A stretch of DNA of 64,000 bases from Gammaproteobacteria bacterium (GTDB lineage Bacteria; Pseudomonadota; Gammaproteobacteria; Steroidobacterales; Rariloculaceae): positions 28,306-92,305 of the forward strand of contig JAJEGN010000006.1 of assembly GCA_022819855.1 (NCBI GenBank). Direction: 5' to 3'. Shown here in pieces: positions 53,890 through 62,556 of the stretch (the first letter of the stretch is position 1; every line of letters begins with the position of its first letter). Position numbers and translations under genes: made by a program. The notes beneath the pieces are model-generated. The model saw only the letters and a list, made by a program, of their open reading frames with translations, searched no databases and was not told where the DNA came from.

Positions 53890-54891
53890 ATGCGACTCTT
53901 TGACGATCTTGCCGACTTCTCGCTTGCTGAACTCGACTCGCTGATCGAGCTCGCCGGCCACCTGGACCGCAACCCCGAGCCGCGCGCGCTCGAGGGCAAG
54001 GTCCTGTCGCTGCTGTTTCTGAACCCGTCGCTCAGAACGCTCGCGTCGTTTCAGGCGGCCATGGTCAGGCTCGGCGGCGGCTCGTTCGTGATTTCGCCGG
54101 AGATGTCGATCCATGGCCTGGAGTCGCGCGACGGCATCGTCATGGACGGCGCCGCGGCGGAGCACATCCGCGAGGCCGTGCCGGTCATCGCCTCGTACGG
54201 CGACGCGATTGGCGTACGGGCGTTTGCCGAGCGCGACAACCTCGAGGACGACCTGGCCGACAGGCGGTTTCGCGAACTCGCGGCCCTGACCGACGTTCCG
54301 CTCATCAACATGGAGTCGGCGATCAATCACCCCTGCCAGAGCCTCGCCGACTGGAAGACGATGGACGATCTCGCGATGCCGAAACAGGGGGGCCGCTTCG
54401 TGCTGTCCTGGGCCTATCATCCCCTGGCGCTGCCGCTCGCGGTTCCGGCCGCGACCGTTCACATGGCGGCGCTGCGCGGCATGGATGTCACGGTGCTCCG
54501 CCCGGACGGCTTCGAGCTGCCCGAGGCCGTCATGGACAAGGCGCGCGCGGCCGCCGAGCTTTCGGGCGGATCGGTCAGCGAGACGGACGACCGGCGCGAG
54601 GCGATGGACGGCGCCCACGTCATCTATGCGAAGTCGTGGTCGTCGACCCGGCACTACGGCGACCAGCTCGGCGATCAGGGCCTGCGCCAGGAACTCGTCG
54701 ACTGGTGCGTGGACGAACCCTGGTTCGAGAATGCGAAACCCGATTGCAGGTTCATGCATTGCCTGCCGGTGCGCCGCGGCGTCGTCGTCGCGGACCGCAT
54801 CCTGGACGGGCCTCGCAGCGTGGTCATCGAGGAAGCCCGCAACCGCATGGTCGCGCAGATGGCCGTGCTCTACCGTATGCTCAAGGGCTGA
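53890..54891 (+). CDS. argF': N-acyl-L-ornithine carbamoyltransferase, succinyl-type features
   Basis: The 333-residue enzyme is a transcarbamylase of the acylornithine branch: the carbamoyl-phosphate loop is SLRT (residues 47-50) rather than STRT of ordinary OTC, followed by MDGAAAEHIREA, INMESAINHPCQSLAD, LSWAYHPLALP, VIYAKSW and FMHCLPVRR. The position of the residue known to decide acetyl versus succinyl substrate (Glu92 in Xanthomonas AOTC, Pro90 in Bacteroides SOTC) is Ala90 here, and the AOTC carboxylated lysine (RRNVK) reads Val, so succinylornithine is the more likely substrate. I choose the ATG at 53890 with GGAG upstream; TTG 53860 and ATG 53872 are alternatives. Confidence 0.88.
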   Translation: MRLFDDLADFSLAELDSLIELAGHLDRNPEPRALEGKVLSLLFLNPSLRTLASFQAAMVRLGGGSFVISPEMSIHGLESRDGIVMDGAAAEHIREAVPVIASYGDAIGVRAFAERDNLEDDLADRRFRELAALTDVPLINMESAINHPCQSLADWKTMDDLAMPKQGGRFVLSWAYHPLALPLAVPAATVHMAALRGMDVTVLRPDGFELPEAVMDKARAAAELSGGSVSETDDRREAMDGAHVIYAKSWSSTRHYGDQLGDQGLRQELVDWCVDEPWFENAKPDCRFMHCLPVRRGVVVADRILDGPRSVVIEEARNRMVAQMAVLYRMLKG

Positions 54892-54897
54892 CGAGTC

Positions 54898-55833
54898 ATG
54901 GCGAAACTCAAGGGCAGCGAACGCGCGATCGCGGTCACGGCGCTCCGGCATGCCATCCCGTATCTGCGCATGTTCAAGGACAAGGTGTTTGTCGTGAAGG
55001 CGGGCGGGAGCGCGTTCGAGTCCGACGACTCGACACGTTCGCTCGTCGAGCAGCTCGGCGTACTGCATCAGCTCGCGATCCGGATCGTGCTCGTCCACGG
55101 CGGAGGCCCGCAGCAGAACGAACTCGCAGCGCAGCTCGGTCTCGAGACCCGCTTCGTCGACGGCCGCCGCGTCACCGACGGCGATGCGCTCAGGGTCGCG
55201 TCGATGGTCCTGAGCGGCCAGATCAACGCGCGAATCCTCGCGGCCTGCCGCGAGCTCGAGGTGCCGGCGGTCGGCATCAGCGGGGTCGACGCGGGTCTCG
55301 TCAGGGCGAACCGGCGCCCCCCCGTCACCCGCAGCGGCGGCGATCCGGCCACGGTCGACTACGGCTTTGTCGGCGACATCAGGCGGATCGAACCCGCGGT
55401 CATCGAGAAGCAGCTCGACAGCGGCTTCGTCCCGGTCGTCAGTCCGCTGTCGGCCGACGACGCGGGGGTGCTGCTCAACATCAACGCCGACACGGTCGCG
55501 GCCGAGATCGCCTGCGCGCTCGGCGCCGAGAAGCTCATCCTCGCAACCGGGGCGCCGGGCATCCTCGAGAATGTGGCCGATCCGCGCTCGTTGATCTCTT
55601 ACATCGACCGCGCCGGGCTTGCGAAGATGCGCGATGAGGGGCTCCTCAGCGACGGCATGCTGCCCAAGGTCGCCTCGATGGAACTTGCGCTCGCGGGCGG
55701 CGTCCCGCGCGTGCACGTGATCTCCTACGCATCGCCCGACAGCCTGTTGCTCGAGATCTTCACGAACGAAGGCACGGGGACGCTCGTCGTCGACGACATC
55801 AACCAGTTGCGGCCGGCGGAACAAACGGCCTGA
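54898..55833 (+). CDS. argB: N-acylglutamate kinase
   Basis: The 311-residue amino-acid kinase has VFVVKAGGSAF (phosphate binding), VLVHGGGPQQNELAAQLG (glutamate-site glycine loop), INARILAACRE, LNINADTVAAEIACALGAEKLIL, and GMLPKVASMELALAGGVPRVHVI. It phosphorylates N-acetyl- (or N-succinyl-) glutamate. It is unfused, unlike the kinase-synthase fusion of Xanthomonas. It starts six bases after the argF' stop. A separate N-acylglutamate synthase is not in the window. Confidence 0.94.
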   Translation: MAKLKGSERAIAVTALRHAIPYLRMFKDKVFVVKAGGSAFESDDSTRSLVEQLGVLHQLAIRIVLVHGGGPQQNELAAQLGLETRFVDGRRVTDGDALRVASMVLSGQINARILAACRELEVPAVGISGVDAGLVRANRRPPVTRSGGDPATVDYGFVGDIRRIEPAVIEKQLDSGFVPVVSPLSADDAGVLLNINADTVAAEIACALGAEKLILATGAPGILENVADPRSLISYIDRAGLAKMRDEGLLSDGMLPKVASMELALAGGVPRVHVISYASPDSLLLEIFTNEGTGTLVVDDINQLRPAEQTA

Positions 55834-55844
55834 GAGTGACCGCC

Positions 55845-57038
55845 ATGACGCGTTTGTGGGACAAGGGCGAACCGCTGGACGAGCGGATTCTGCGCTTCAC
55901 GGCCGGCGAGGATCACCATCTCGACGAGCGCCTCGTCGCTTACGACGTGCGCGCCTCGATCGCCCACGCGCGCATGCTCGAGTCGCGGGGCTTGCTTGAT
56001 ACCGACGACTGCGCCGCGATCTGCGACGGGCTCGGGAAGCTTGCGGAAGATCACGCCGCGGGCGGCTGGACGATCGAGCTTGCCGACGAGGACGTGCACG
56101 GCGCGCTCGAGCGGCGGCTCATCGCGGCCATCGGCGAGGCCGGCGGCCGAGTGCATCTCGGGCGCTCGCGCAACGACCAGGTGCTGGCAGCGCTGCGACT
56201 GTACATGAAGGACGTTGCTGAACATGTCGCGGCGCTGACCGACGATGCGGTCGCAGCACTGGAACGAATCGCGGCCGAGCAGGGCGGGATCGAGCTGCCG
56301 GGCTACACGCACATGCAGCCGGCCATGCCGAGCTCGGTTGACCTCTGGGCGCGCGGCTTCGCTGCCGAACTTGCCGACGACGCCGAAGCGCTGCTGCGCG
56401 CGCGGGCGCGGGCCGACCTCAATCCGCTCGGTTCGGCAGCGGGCTACGGCGCCGCCGGCCTGCCGCTCGACCGCGAGGCGACCGGGGCTGACCTCGGCTT
56501 CGCAGTCGTGCACGAGCCCGTCACGGCGGTTCAGTTGAGCCGCGGCAAGGCGGAAGCTGCGCTGATTTTCGAACTCGCCGTGCTCGCCGGGGATCTCGGC
56601 CGGCTGGCCGCCGACCTGCTGCTGTTTTACACGGACGAGTTCGCGTACGTATCGTTACCCGTGCAGATGACCACGGGCTCGTCGATCATGCCGCAGAAGC
56701 GCAACCCCGATGTCTTCGAACTCGTGCGCGGCGCGCAGGCGACGATCGGCGGCGCGCTCATCGAAGCCCTCGCGATACCGGCGAAGCTCGGCTCCGGCTA
56801 CCACCGCGACCTGCAGCGGCTCAAGGCGCCGCTCTTCCGCAGCATCGACCTGGCCGGCGACTGCGCCGCGATCATGGCGCACGCCCTCGGCGGTATCAAG
56901 TTCCGCCCGGAAAACATCAGGCTGCACGACAATCTCTACGCAACGGCACGCGCCAACGCCCTGGTCGTCGAGCGCGGGATGCCGTTCAGGGAGGCGTACC
57001 GCCAGGTCGCCGCCGACCTCAGGGACAAGGCGAAGTGA
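55845..57038 (+). CDS. argH: Argininosuccinate lyase
   Basis: The 397-residue enzyme cleaves argininosuccinate to arginine and fumarate. Family marks are LWDKGEPLDERILRFTAGED (the N-terminal region, with the usual GGRF replaced), DVHGALERRL, LGRSRNDQVLAALRL, ELPGYTHMQPAMP and the signature TTGSSIMPQKRNPDVFELVR. At 397 residues it is shorter than E. coli ArgH (457), mainly at the C-terminus, as in other short bacterial forms. An upstream GTG at 55836 is possible. It is the last biosynthetic gene of the operon. Confidence 0.94.
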   Translation: MTRLWDKGEPLDERILRFTAGEDHHLDERLVAYDVRASIAHARMLESRGLLDTDDCAAICDGLGKLAEDHAAGGWTIELADEDVHGALERRLIAAIGEAGGRVHLGRSRNDQVLAALRLYMKDVAEHVAALTDDAVAALERIAAEQGGIELPGYTHMQPAMPSSVDLWARGFAAELADDAEALLRARARADLNPLGSAAGYGAAGLPLDREATGADLGFAVVHEPVTAVQLSRGKAEAALIFELAVLAGDLGRLAADLLLFYTDEFAYVSLPVQMTTGSSIMPQKRNPDVFELVRGAQATIGGALIEALAIPAKLGSGYHRDLQRLKAPLFRSIDLAGDCAAIMAHALGGIKFRPENIRLHDNLYATARANALVVERGMPFREAYRQVAADLRDKAK

Positions 57039-57181
57039 TCGCCGCGCACCAGGGCTGGCCGTCCGTCCGTGGGCTCAAAGGCTTGCTGGACGAGCAATGG
57101 ATTCCTGCGCGTCGGGATCGGCCCGAGATTTGGAAGATTCTGCACTACGCCGCAGCGAGCCCCGCGCGCACGGCCTGGCCG

Positions 57182-57421
57182 ATGGCGCGAGCGCACTCGC
57201 GCCTCCCCCTTGTCGTGTCGTTTGCCGTCGCGTTCTTTTGCACTGCCTGCGGACAGACCGGGCCGCTGACGCTGGATCGACCCGTCGATGCCGCGGCGGC
57301 AACGGAGCCTGCCGTTGTCGAGCCCGACGAGCCGGACGAGCCCGACGACGAAGACGAGTCCGACAACGGCGCCACGGACGGCGCCACGGACGGCGGCGCG
57401 TCCGGCGCCGGGGAACGCTGA
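57182..57421 (+). CDS. lptM: Small lipoprotein of the LptM (YifL) type
   Basis: The 79-residue protein has a signal ending in the lipobox CTAC followed by GQTGPLTL, matching the LptM family's CGQKGPLYLP. LptM assists maturation of the LPS translocon LptD/E at the outer membrane. The mature tail is highly acidic (repeated DEPDEPDDEDE) and Ala/Gly-rich. I start at MARAHSRLP because it gives an ordinary lipoprotein signal; the frame is open 49 codons further up to a GTG overlapping the argH stop. It lies between argH and polA rather than beside dapF/lysA. Confidence 0.75.
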   Translation: MARAHSRLPLVVSFAVAFFCTACGQTGPLTLDRPVDAAAATEPAVVEPDEPDEPDDEDESDNGATDGATDGGASGAGER

Positions 57422-57425
57422 ACCG

Positions 57426-60176
57426 ATGAGCGCCAGGCCGCTGGTTCTCGTCGACGGGACGGCCTACCTCTATCGGGCGTTTCACGCGCTCCCGGAACTG
57501 ACTACGGCGGCCGGCGAACCGACCGGTGCGATTCACGGCGTGGTGAACATGCTGCGCAACCTGCTCGACGAGTACGAACCGGAGCGAATGGCTGTCGTGT
57601 TCGACGCACCGGGCAAGACGTTCAGGGACGATCTCTACGACCAGTACAAGGCGACCCGGCCGCCGATGCCCGGCGATATGCGCGCGCAGATCGAGCCGCT
57701 GCTCGAAGCGATCGACGCGATGGGCATTCCGGTCCTTCGCATCGCCGAAGTCGAGGCCGACGACGTCATCGGCACGTTGGCCACGCACGCCAGCCGGATC
57801 GGACAGCGCACCGTGATATCCACGAGCGACAAGGACATGACCCAGCTCGTCGACGACCACGTCGAGATCGTCAACACGATGAGCGGGCAGCGGCTCGACA
57901 CCGACGGGGTCAGGCAGAAGTTCGGTGTCGCCCCCGACCGGATCATCGACTATCTGACTTTGGTCGGCGATACCTCAGACAACATCCCCGGCGTACCCGG
58001 CGTCGGGCCGAAGACCGCCGCGAAATGGCTCGGCGCATACGGCGACCTCGACAATCTGTGCAAGCACGCAGACGAGATCGGCGGCAAGGTCGGCGAGCGA
58101 TTCCGGGAAACCCTGGACAAGCTGCCGCTCTACAGGGCGCTCGTCACGATCAAGTGCGATGTCGAACTGCCGGCGGATCCCGGCGAACTCGTCGTGCGTC
58201 CCGTCGATCCGGCGCGTCTGCGGCCGTTGCTGGAACGGCTCGAGATGCGCTCCACGCTCAAGCGCCTGTTGGTCGACGTGGGCGATGACGAGGCAGAGGA
58301 AGAGGCGCCGGAAGCCGAACAGCCGCGTTACGAGATCGTCCTCGACGCCGAGCGGCTGGATCGTTGGCTAGAGAAGATCGAATCCGCCGAACTTGTCGCG
58401 CTCGACACCGAGACCACGAGCCTCAGGTACATGGAGGCCGAGCTCGTCGGCATCGCGCTCGCCGTTGAACCCGGCGAAGCGGCCTATATCCCGGTGGCGC
58501 ACCGCTATCCGGGAGCGCCCGAACAGCTTGGCCGCGAAGCCGTGCTCGCGAGGTTCAGGCCGTGGCTCGAATCCGCCGACCGCGCGAAGGTCGGCCACCA
58601 TCTCAAGTACGACGCGCATATCTTCATGAACCACGGGATCGCGCTCGCCGGCATCGAGCACGACTCGATGCTCGAGTCGTACGTGCTCGAGTCGACGGGC
58701 ACACGGCATGACATGGACTCCGTCGCGGCGAAATACCTGGGTATCCGGACGACCAAATACGAGGACGTTGCCGGCAAGGGTGCGAAGCAGCTCGGTTTCG
58801 ACGAAATCGATCTCGAGACGGCCGGACCCTACGCGGCCGAGGATGCCGATGTCACGCTGAGGCTGCACGGTGTCCTGCGGGCGAAGCTCAAGGAAACGCC
58901 CGAGCTTGCGAAACTCTACGAGGAACTCGAACGGCCGCTGCTCTCGGTGCTGCAGAAGATGGAGTACACGGGCGTCCTGGTTGACGCGGCCATGCTCGCC
59001 GCCCAGAGCCAGGAACTCGCCGAGTCCATGCTGGCGGCCGAGCGGGCCGCGCACGAAGCGGCGGGCGGGCCGTTCAAGCTCGGCTCGCCGAAGCAGCTCC
59101 AGGAAGTGCTCTACCTGCGTCTTGAAATCGAGGCGCAGCACAAGACCCCGACCGGGCAGCCGTCCACCTCCGAACAGGCGCTGCAGCAGATCGCAAGGCT
59201 GAAGTCCGCGGGGTCGGCGCAGGAACTGACGGCGAACGAGATCCGGGCGAAGGAGCTCGCGGCGCGAGTCCTCGAATACCGCGCGCTCGCGAAGCTCAAG
59301 TCCACGTACACCGACAAGCTGCCCCGCGAGATCAATTCGCGCACGGGCCGCATACACACTTCGTATCATCAGGCCGTCGCGGCCACGGGCAGGCTGTCCT
59401 CGGCGGACCCCAACCTGCAGAACATCCCGATCCGCACGCCCGAGGGCCGCCGCATCAGGCAGGCGTTCGTTGCGGCGCCGGGCTGCCGGTTGCTCGCGGC
59501 GGACTACTCGCAGATCGAGCTCAGGATCATGGCGCACCTGTCCGGGGACGAAGGCCTGCTCAGAGCGTTCAGCGAAGGGCAGGACATCCACAGGGCCACG
59601 GCCGCCGAGGTTCTTGGCGTGGCAATCGACGAGGTCAGCTCCGGGCAGCGGCGCTCGGCGAAAGCGGTCAACTTCGGCCTGATCTACGGCATGTCGGCGT
59701 TCGGGCTGGCGCGGCAGCTCGGCATCGACCGGAGTGAGGCTCAAGCGTACGTCGATCTCTATTTCGACCGCTATCCGGGCGTCAAGCGTTACATGGACAC
59801 GACCCGGTCGCTCGCCCGCGAGCAGGGTTACGTCTCGACGCTGTTCGGCCGCCGCCTGTACCTGCAGTACATCAAGTCGCGCAACGTGCGCCAGCGCCAG
59901 GGCGCCGAGCGCGCCGCCATCAACGCGCCGATGCAGGGCACGGCTGCGGACATCATCAAGCGCGCCATGCTCGACGTCGACGGGTGGCTCGCCGGCGGCG
60001 CTGTCGACGGCCGGCTCATCATGCAGGTGCACGACGAGCTGGTGCTCGAGGTCGCCGAGGCGGATACGCCGCGCGCTGCGGCTGCGGTCAGGGAGATCAT
60101 GGAGGGCGCTGCCGTCCTCGATGTCCCGTTGCGAGTCGACATCGGCACGGGCGCCAACTGGGACGAGGCGCACTGA
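57426..60176 (+). CDS. polA: DNA polymerase I
   Basis: The 916-residue protein has all three domains. The 5'-nuclease domain (1-300) shows LVLVDGTAYLYRAFHAL, VVFDAPGKTFR, EADDVIGTLA and LVGDTSDNIPGVPGVGPKTA. The 3'-5' proofreading domain keeps its acidic motif LDTETTSL (near residue 324), so proofreading is probably active. The polymerase domain shows ATGRLSSADPNLQNIPIRT, DYSQIELRIMAHLS, RRSAKAVNFGLIYGMSAFG and MQVHDELVLEV. It fills gaps in repair and Okazaki-fragment maturation. An earlier in-frame start at 57288 is excluded because it overlaps the lptM-like gene. Confidence 0.97.
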   Translation: MSARPLVLVDGTAYLYRAFHALPELTTAAGEPTGAIHGVVNMLRNLLDEYEPERMAVVFDAPGKTFRDDLYDQYKATRPPMPGDMRAQIEPLLEAIDAMGIPVLRIAEVEADDVIGTLATHASRIGQRTVISTSDKDMTQLVDDHVEIVNTMSGQRLDTDGVRQKFGVAPDRIIDYLTLVGDTSDNIPGVPGVGPKTAAKWLGAYGDLDNLCKHADEIGGKVGERFRETLDKLPLYRALVTIKCDVELPADPGELVVRPVDPARLRPLLERLEMRSTLKRLLVDVGDDEAEEEAPEAEQPRYEIVLDAERLDRWLEKIESAELVALDTETTSLRYMEAELVGIALAVEPGEAAYIPVAHRYPGAPEQLGREAVLARFRPWLESADRAKVGHHLKYDAHIFMNHGIALAGIEHDSMLESYVLESTGTRHDMDSVAAKYLGIRTTKYEDVAGKGAKQLGFDEIDLETAGPYAAEDADVTLRLHGVLRAKLKETPELAKLYEELERPLLSVLQKMEYTGVLVDAAMLAAQSQELAESMLAAERAAHEAAGGPFKLGSPKQLQEVLYLRLEIEAQHKTPTGQPSTSEQALQQIARLKSAGSAQELTANEIRAKELAARVLEYRALAKLKSTYTDKLPREINSRTGRIHTSYHQAVAATGRLSSADPNLQNIPIRTPEGRRIRQAFVAAPGCRLLAADYSQIELRIMAHLSGDEGLLRAFSEGQDIHRATAAEVLGVAIDEVSSGQRRSAKAVNFGLIYGMSAFGLARQLGIDRSEAQAYVDLYFDRYPGVKRYMDTTRSLAREQGYVSTLFGRRLYLQYIKSRNVRQRQGAERAAINAPMQGTAADIIKRAMLDVDGWLAGGAVDGRLIMQVHDELVLEVAEADTPRAAAAVREIMEGAAVLDVPLRVDIGTGANWDEAH

Positions 60177-60260
60177 CCCCGAATATCGCTGCCCCGGGAG
60201 CGTGCGCTGCAGGCTCCTGGCCGCGCCGGCGCAAGTCTCTTGCGGGTGTTCGCGGATCCG

Positions 60261-60288
60261 GGAACTTTTCTCCGCCGGATCCGACTAA
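60261..60288 (+). promoter_or_regulatory. Sigma-E-type promoter in the polA-engB intergenic region
   Basis: GGAACTT (60261-60267), 15 bases, then GACTAA (60283-60288). The consensus for sigma-E/AlgU promoters is GGAACTT-N15/16-GTCTAA, so there is a single mismatch. The hexamers straddle a 9-bp inverted repeat CGGATCCGG/CCGGATCCG (about 60253-60283). Confidence 0.75.
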
Positions 60289-60294
60289 GAGATT

Positions 60295-60419
60295 GTGCGC
60301 CCCCTGGCAAGGGCGCCCCCGCTACCCTCCCTTGGCGGGGCCTGTGTCCCGGTCGCCCCAACCGGGCCTGGTGCCCCGGGTGCATCCCCTGAGACACGCA
60401 CCCGGGGCCGCTTTCTTTT
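60295..60419 (+). ncRNA. Candidate sigma-E-dependent small RNA at the Spot 42/ErsA locus
   Basis: A transcript starting about seven bases after the sigma-E-type -10 would run to the terminator at 60419, about 125 nt. It contains no credible short gene and is C-rich, with several CCCC runs exposed between short G-C stems. In enterobacteria Spot 42 and in Pseudomonas ErsA (an AlgU-dependent RNA of similar size) occupy this same place between polA and engB. Similarity is positional and by promoter class; I did not align the RNA itself. Confidence 0.65.
60374..60419 (+). terminator. Intrinsic terminator after polA / small RNA
   Basis: CCCCGGGTGC (60374-60383) pairs perfectly with GCACCCGGGG (60398-60407) around a 14-nt loop, followed by CCGCTTTCTTTT. 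It ends ten bases before the convergent engB stop. Confidence 0.85.
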
Positions 60420-60428
60420 AGGCCCCGT

Positions 60429-61022
60429 TCAGGTGCCGGCGCCGACTCCAAGCCAGCCCGCAAGCCGCTCACGCACTTCATCGACCCCTGTCCGGTTCAC
60501 GGCCGAAAACAGGGTGAAAATGATGTCTTCCGGCGCCTCGCGCTCGATCTGCCGCAGCTTCGCGGCGCCTGCGCCCCGGCTGAGCTTGTCGGCCTTGGTC
60601 AGGAGAAGAGCGGTCGGGACGTCGATTCCCTGCGCAAGCTCGACCATCGCCAGGTCAAGGTCGGACAAGCCCCGCCGGATGTCGACGGTCACGAGCAGCC
60701 CGACGAGCGATTCGCGGCCGTCGAAGTAGGCCTCGATGAGCTCTCGCCACCGCTCCCGCATGGCGAGCGGCACCCGGGCGAAGCCGTAGCCCGGCAGGTC
60801 GACGATCCGCCGCTGCTCGGCGAGCTCGAAGAAGTTGATCATCTGCGTTCTGCCCGGCGTCTTGCTGACCCGCGCGAGCTTCCTGACGCCGACAGCCGTG
60901 TTTATGGCGCTCGACTTGCCCGAGTTCGAGCGGCCGACCACCGCAACCTCGCGGCCGAGGTCGGCCGGAAAGTCCTGCGGGCGCGCGGCGCCCTTGATGA
61001 AGGTGGGCTTGATCGCCTGCAA
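60429..61022 (-). CDS. engB: Ribosome biogenesis GTPase EngB (YihA)
   Basis: The 197-residue GTPase has G1 GRSNSGKSSAIN, the conserved SKTPGRTQMINFFEL, G3 DLPGYGFARV, G4 LTKADKLSRG and a G5-type FSAVNRTG. EngB/YihA is an essential GTPase for large ribosomal subunit assembly. The chosen start is a TTG (MQAIKPTFIKGA) with GAGG nine bases upstream; no ATG lies at a sensible distance, and the frame continues far upstream only as noise. It converges on polA across the small RNA space. Confidence 0.93.
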   Translation of the reverse strand: MQAIKPTFIKGAARPQDFPADLGREVAVVGRSNSGKSSAINTAVGVRKLARVSKTPGRTQMINFFELAEQRRIVDLPGYGFARVPLAMRERWRELIEAYFDGRESLVGLLVTVDIRRGLSDLDLAMVELAQGIDVPTALLLTKADKLSRGAGAAKLRQIEREAPEDIIFTLFSAVNRTGVDEVRERLAGWLGVGAGT

Positions 61023-61223
61023 TGGACCGGTCCTCGCTCGTTGCCGTGGCGATACGCCTCGGGGAAGTCCGAACAACGCGATCTGCCACCGTCCCTGACA
61101 GCCCGTGAACCATCGATTCGCATGGCGCCGGACTTCGACGAACGAGCTTGTTCGGAGGCTCCATAGTGTACAATCAGCACCCCTTTTTCGAGCAGTCGCA
61201 GCGTTGCACGTGGCGCTCACAGG

Positions 61224-61871
61224 ATGTCGATGACCAGTGCCGATGCCAACATTTCCGGAGTCGTCCGGGCGGTTCTGACGGTGGTTTTCGGCATCGTCCT
61301 CGGCAGTCCGGCGCTCGCTCAGCCGGGTTCGGCGCAAGCCGGTCAGGCCAAGGCGGTCACCTGTGCCGCCTGCCACGGCGCCGACGGCAACAGCGTGACA
61401 CCGGAGTGGCCGAACCTGGCCGGCCAGCACGCGAGCTATTTCGTGCGCCAGATGGAAGCCTATCGCGACGGCGAGCGCCTCGACGCCGGGATGCGGGGGT
61501 TCGCCGCAACCTTGTCCGTTCAGGACATGCACGACATCGCGGCGTACTACGCGGTCCAGAGTCCGCAGCCGCAGGGCGCCGACCCGGAACTCGTCAGCGT
61601 CGGCGAGCGGATCTACCGGGGCGGCATTCCGGAGCGGGGCGTCGCCGCCTGTATCGCTTGCCACGGTCCGCGCGGCCGCGGCAACCCCCTGGCCGCCTGG
61701 CCCAGGATCAGCGGCCAGCACTCGGCCTATGTATTCAACACGCTGCAGGCGTATGCGTCGGGCCAGCGCAACTCCGACGTCGACATGAACAGAATGATGG
61801 GCAACGTCGCGGAACTCCTGTTCGAGGACGAGATGCGGGCGCTTGCGAGCTACGTGCAGGGTTTGCGCTGA
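61224..61871 (+). CDS. Dihaem cytochrome c4
   Basis: The 215-residue protein has a signal peptide ending near SPALA and two related c-haem halves: CAACHGADGNS (about residues 50-60) with its distal methionine near GMRGFAATL, and CIACHGPRGRGNPLAAWPRISGQ with a methionine in NRMMGNVAELL. Cytochrome c4 carries electrons in the periplasm to terminal oxidases. The order engB, c4, dsbA is the same as in Pseudomonas. It is transcribed divergently from engB with a 200-bp space, and dsbA follows after 40 bases. Confidence 0.94.
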   Translation: MSMTSADANISGVVRAVLTVVFGIVLGSPALAQPGSAQAGQAKAVTCAACHGADGNSVTPEWPNLAGQHASYFVRQMEAYRDGERLDAGMRGFAATLSVQDMHDIAAYYAVQSPQPQGADPELVSVGERIYRGGIPERGVAACIACHGPRGRGNPLAAWPRISGQHSAYVFNTLQAYASGQRNSDVDMNRMMGNVAELLFEDEMRALASYVQGLR

Positions 61872-61911
61872 TCCGCGCGGCTCTGCTGCAGGCATGATCG
61901 GGAGTACGGAT

Positions 61912-62547
61912 ATGAAACTGAAGCAACTTTTGATTCTGGCGGTCTTCGCACCGGTGGCCCTGGCGTTCGGGCAGGGCTCGACGAACTTCCAGAGCGGCGT
62001 CCACTACCAGGTGCTGTCGCCGACGCAGCCGACGAGCTCCGGCCCCGACCAGGTCGAGGTCGCCGAGTTCTTCATGTATAGCTGCCCGGCCTGCTACAAC
62101 TTCGAACCCTTCGTCGAGCAGTGGGACAGCATGAAGCCGGACTACGTGAATTTCATCCGGATACCGACCGTGTGGGATCCTGGGGTGCGCCTGCACGCGC
62201 AGGGGTTTTACGCGGCTGAGGCGCTTGGGAAGATCGATGAAATGCACGCGCGGTTCTTCGAGGAGATGCACGTCAATCGGAACTTCCTCCAGAGCGAGGC
62301 CGCCATGGCCGCATTCTTCGGGCAGTTCGACGTCAGTGACGAAGAGTTTGCGAGCGCTTTTGGCTCGTTCGCCGTGCATACCAAACTGCAGCGCGCCGAC
62401 GAACTCACCCGGCGTTACCGCGTGTCGAGCACGCCGTCGATCGTCGTCAACGGCAAGTACGTGACGAACGCGTCCATGGCCGGCGGCTACGCGCAGCTCA
62501 CCGAGCTCATCAACGAGCTGGTGGCAACCGAAAGGGCCGGCGAATAG
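61912..62547 (+). CDS. dsbA: Thiol:disulfide interchange protein DsbA
   Basis: The 211-residue periplasmic oxidase has a signal peptide (KLKQLLILAVFAPVALAFG), the thioredoxin active site FMYSCPACYNFEP and the cis-proline segment VSSTPSIVVNGKYV. It donates disulfides to secreted proteins. The active-site dipeptide is PA, whereas E. coli DsbA has PH (CPHC); this changes redox potential in studied variants. GGAG eight bases before the ATG supports the start over an ATG 18 bases earlier. Confidence 0.95.
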   Translation: MKLKQLLILAVFAPVALAFGQGSTNFQSGVHYQVLSPTQPTSSGPDQVEVAEFFMYSCPACYNFEPFVEQWDSMKPDYVNFIRIPTVWDPGVRLHAQGFYAAEALGKIDEMHARFFEEMHVNRNFLQSEAAMAAFFGQFDVSDEEFASAFGSFAVHTKLQRADELTRRYRVSSTPSIVVNGKYVTNASMAGGYAQLTELINELVATERAGE

Positions 62548-62556
62548 AGCGTTTCA

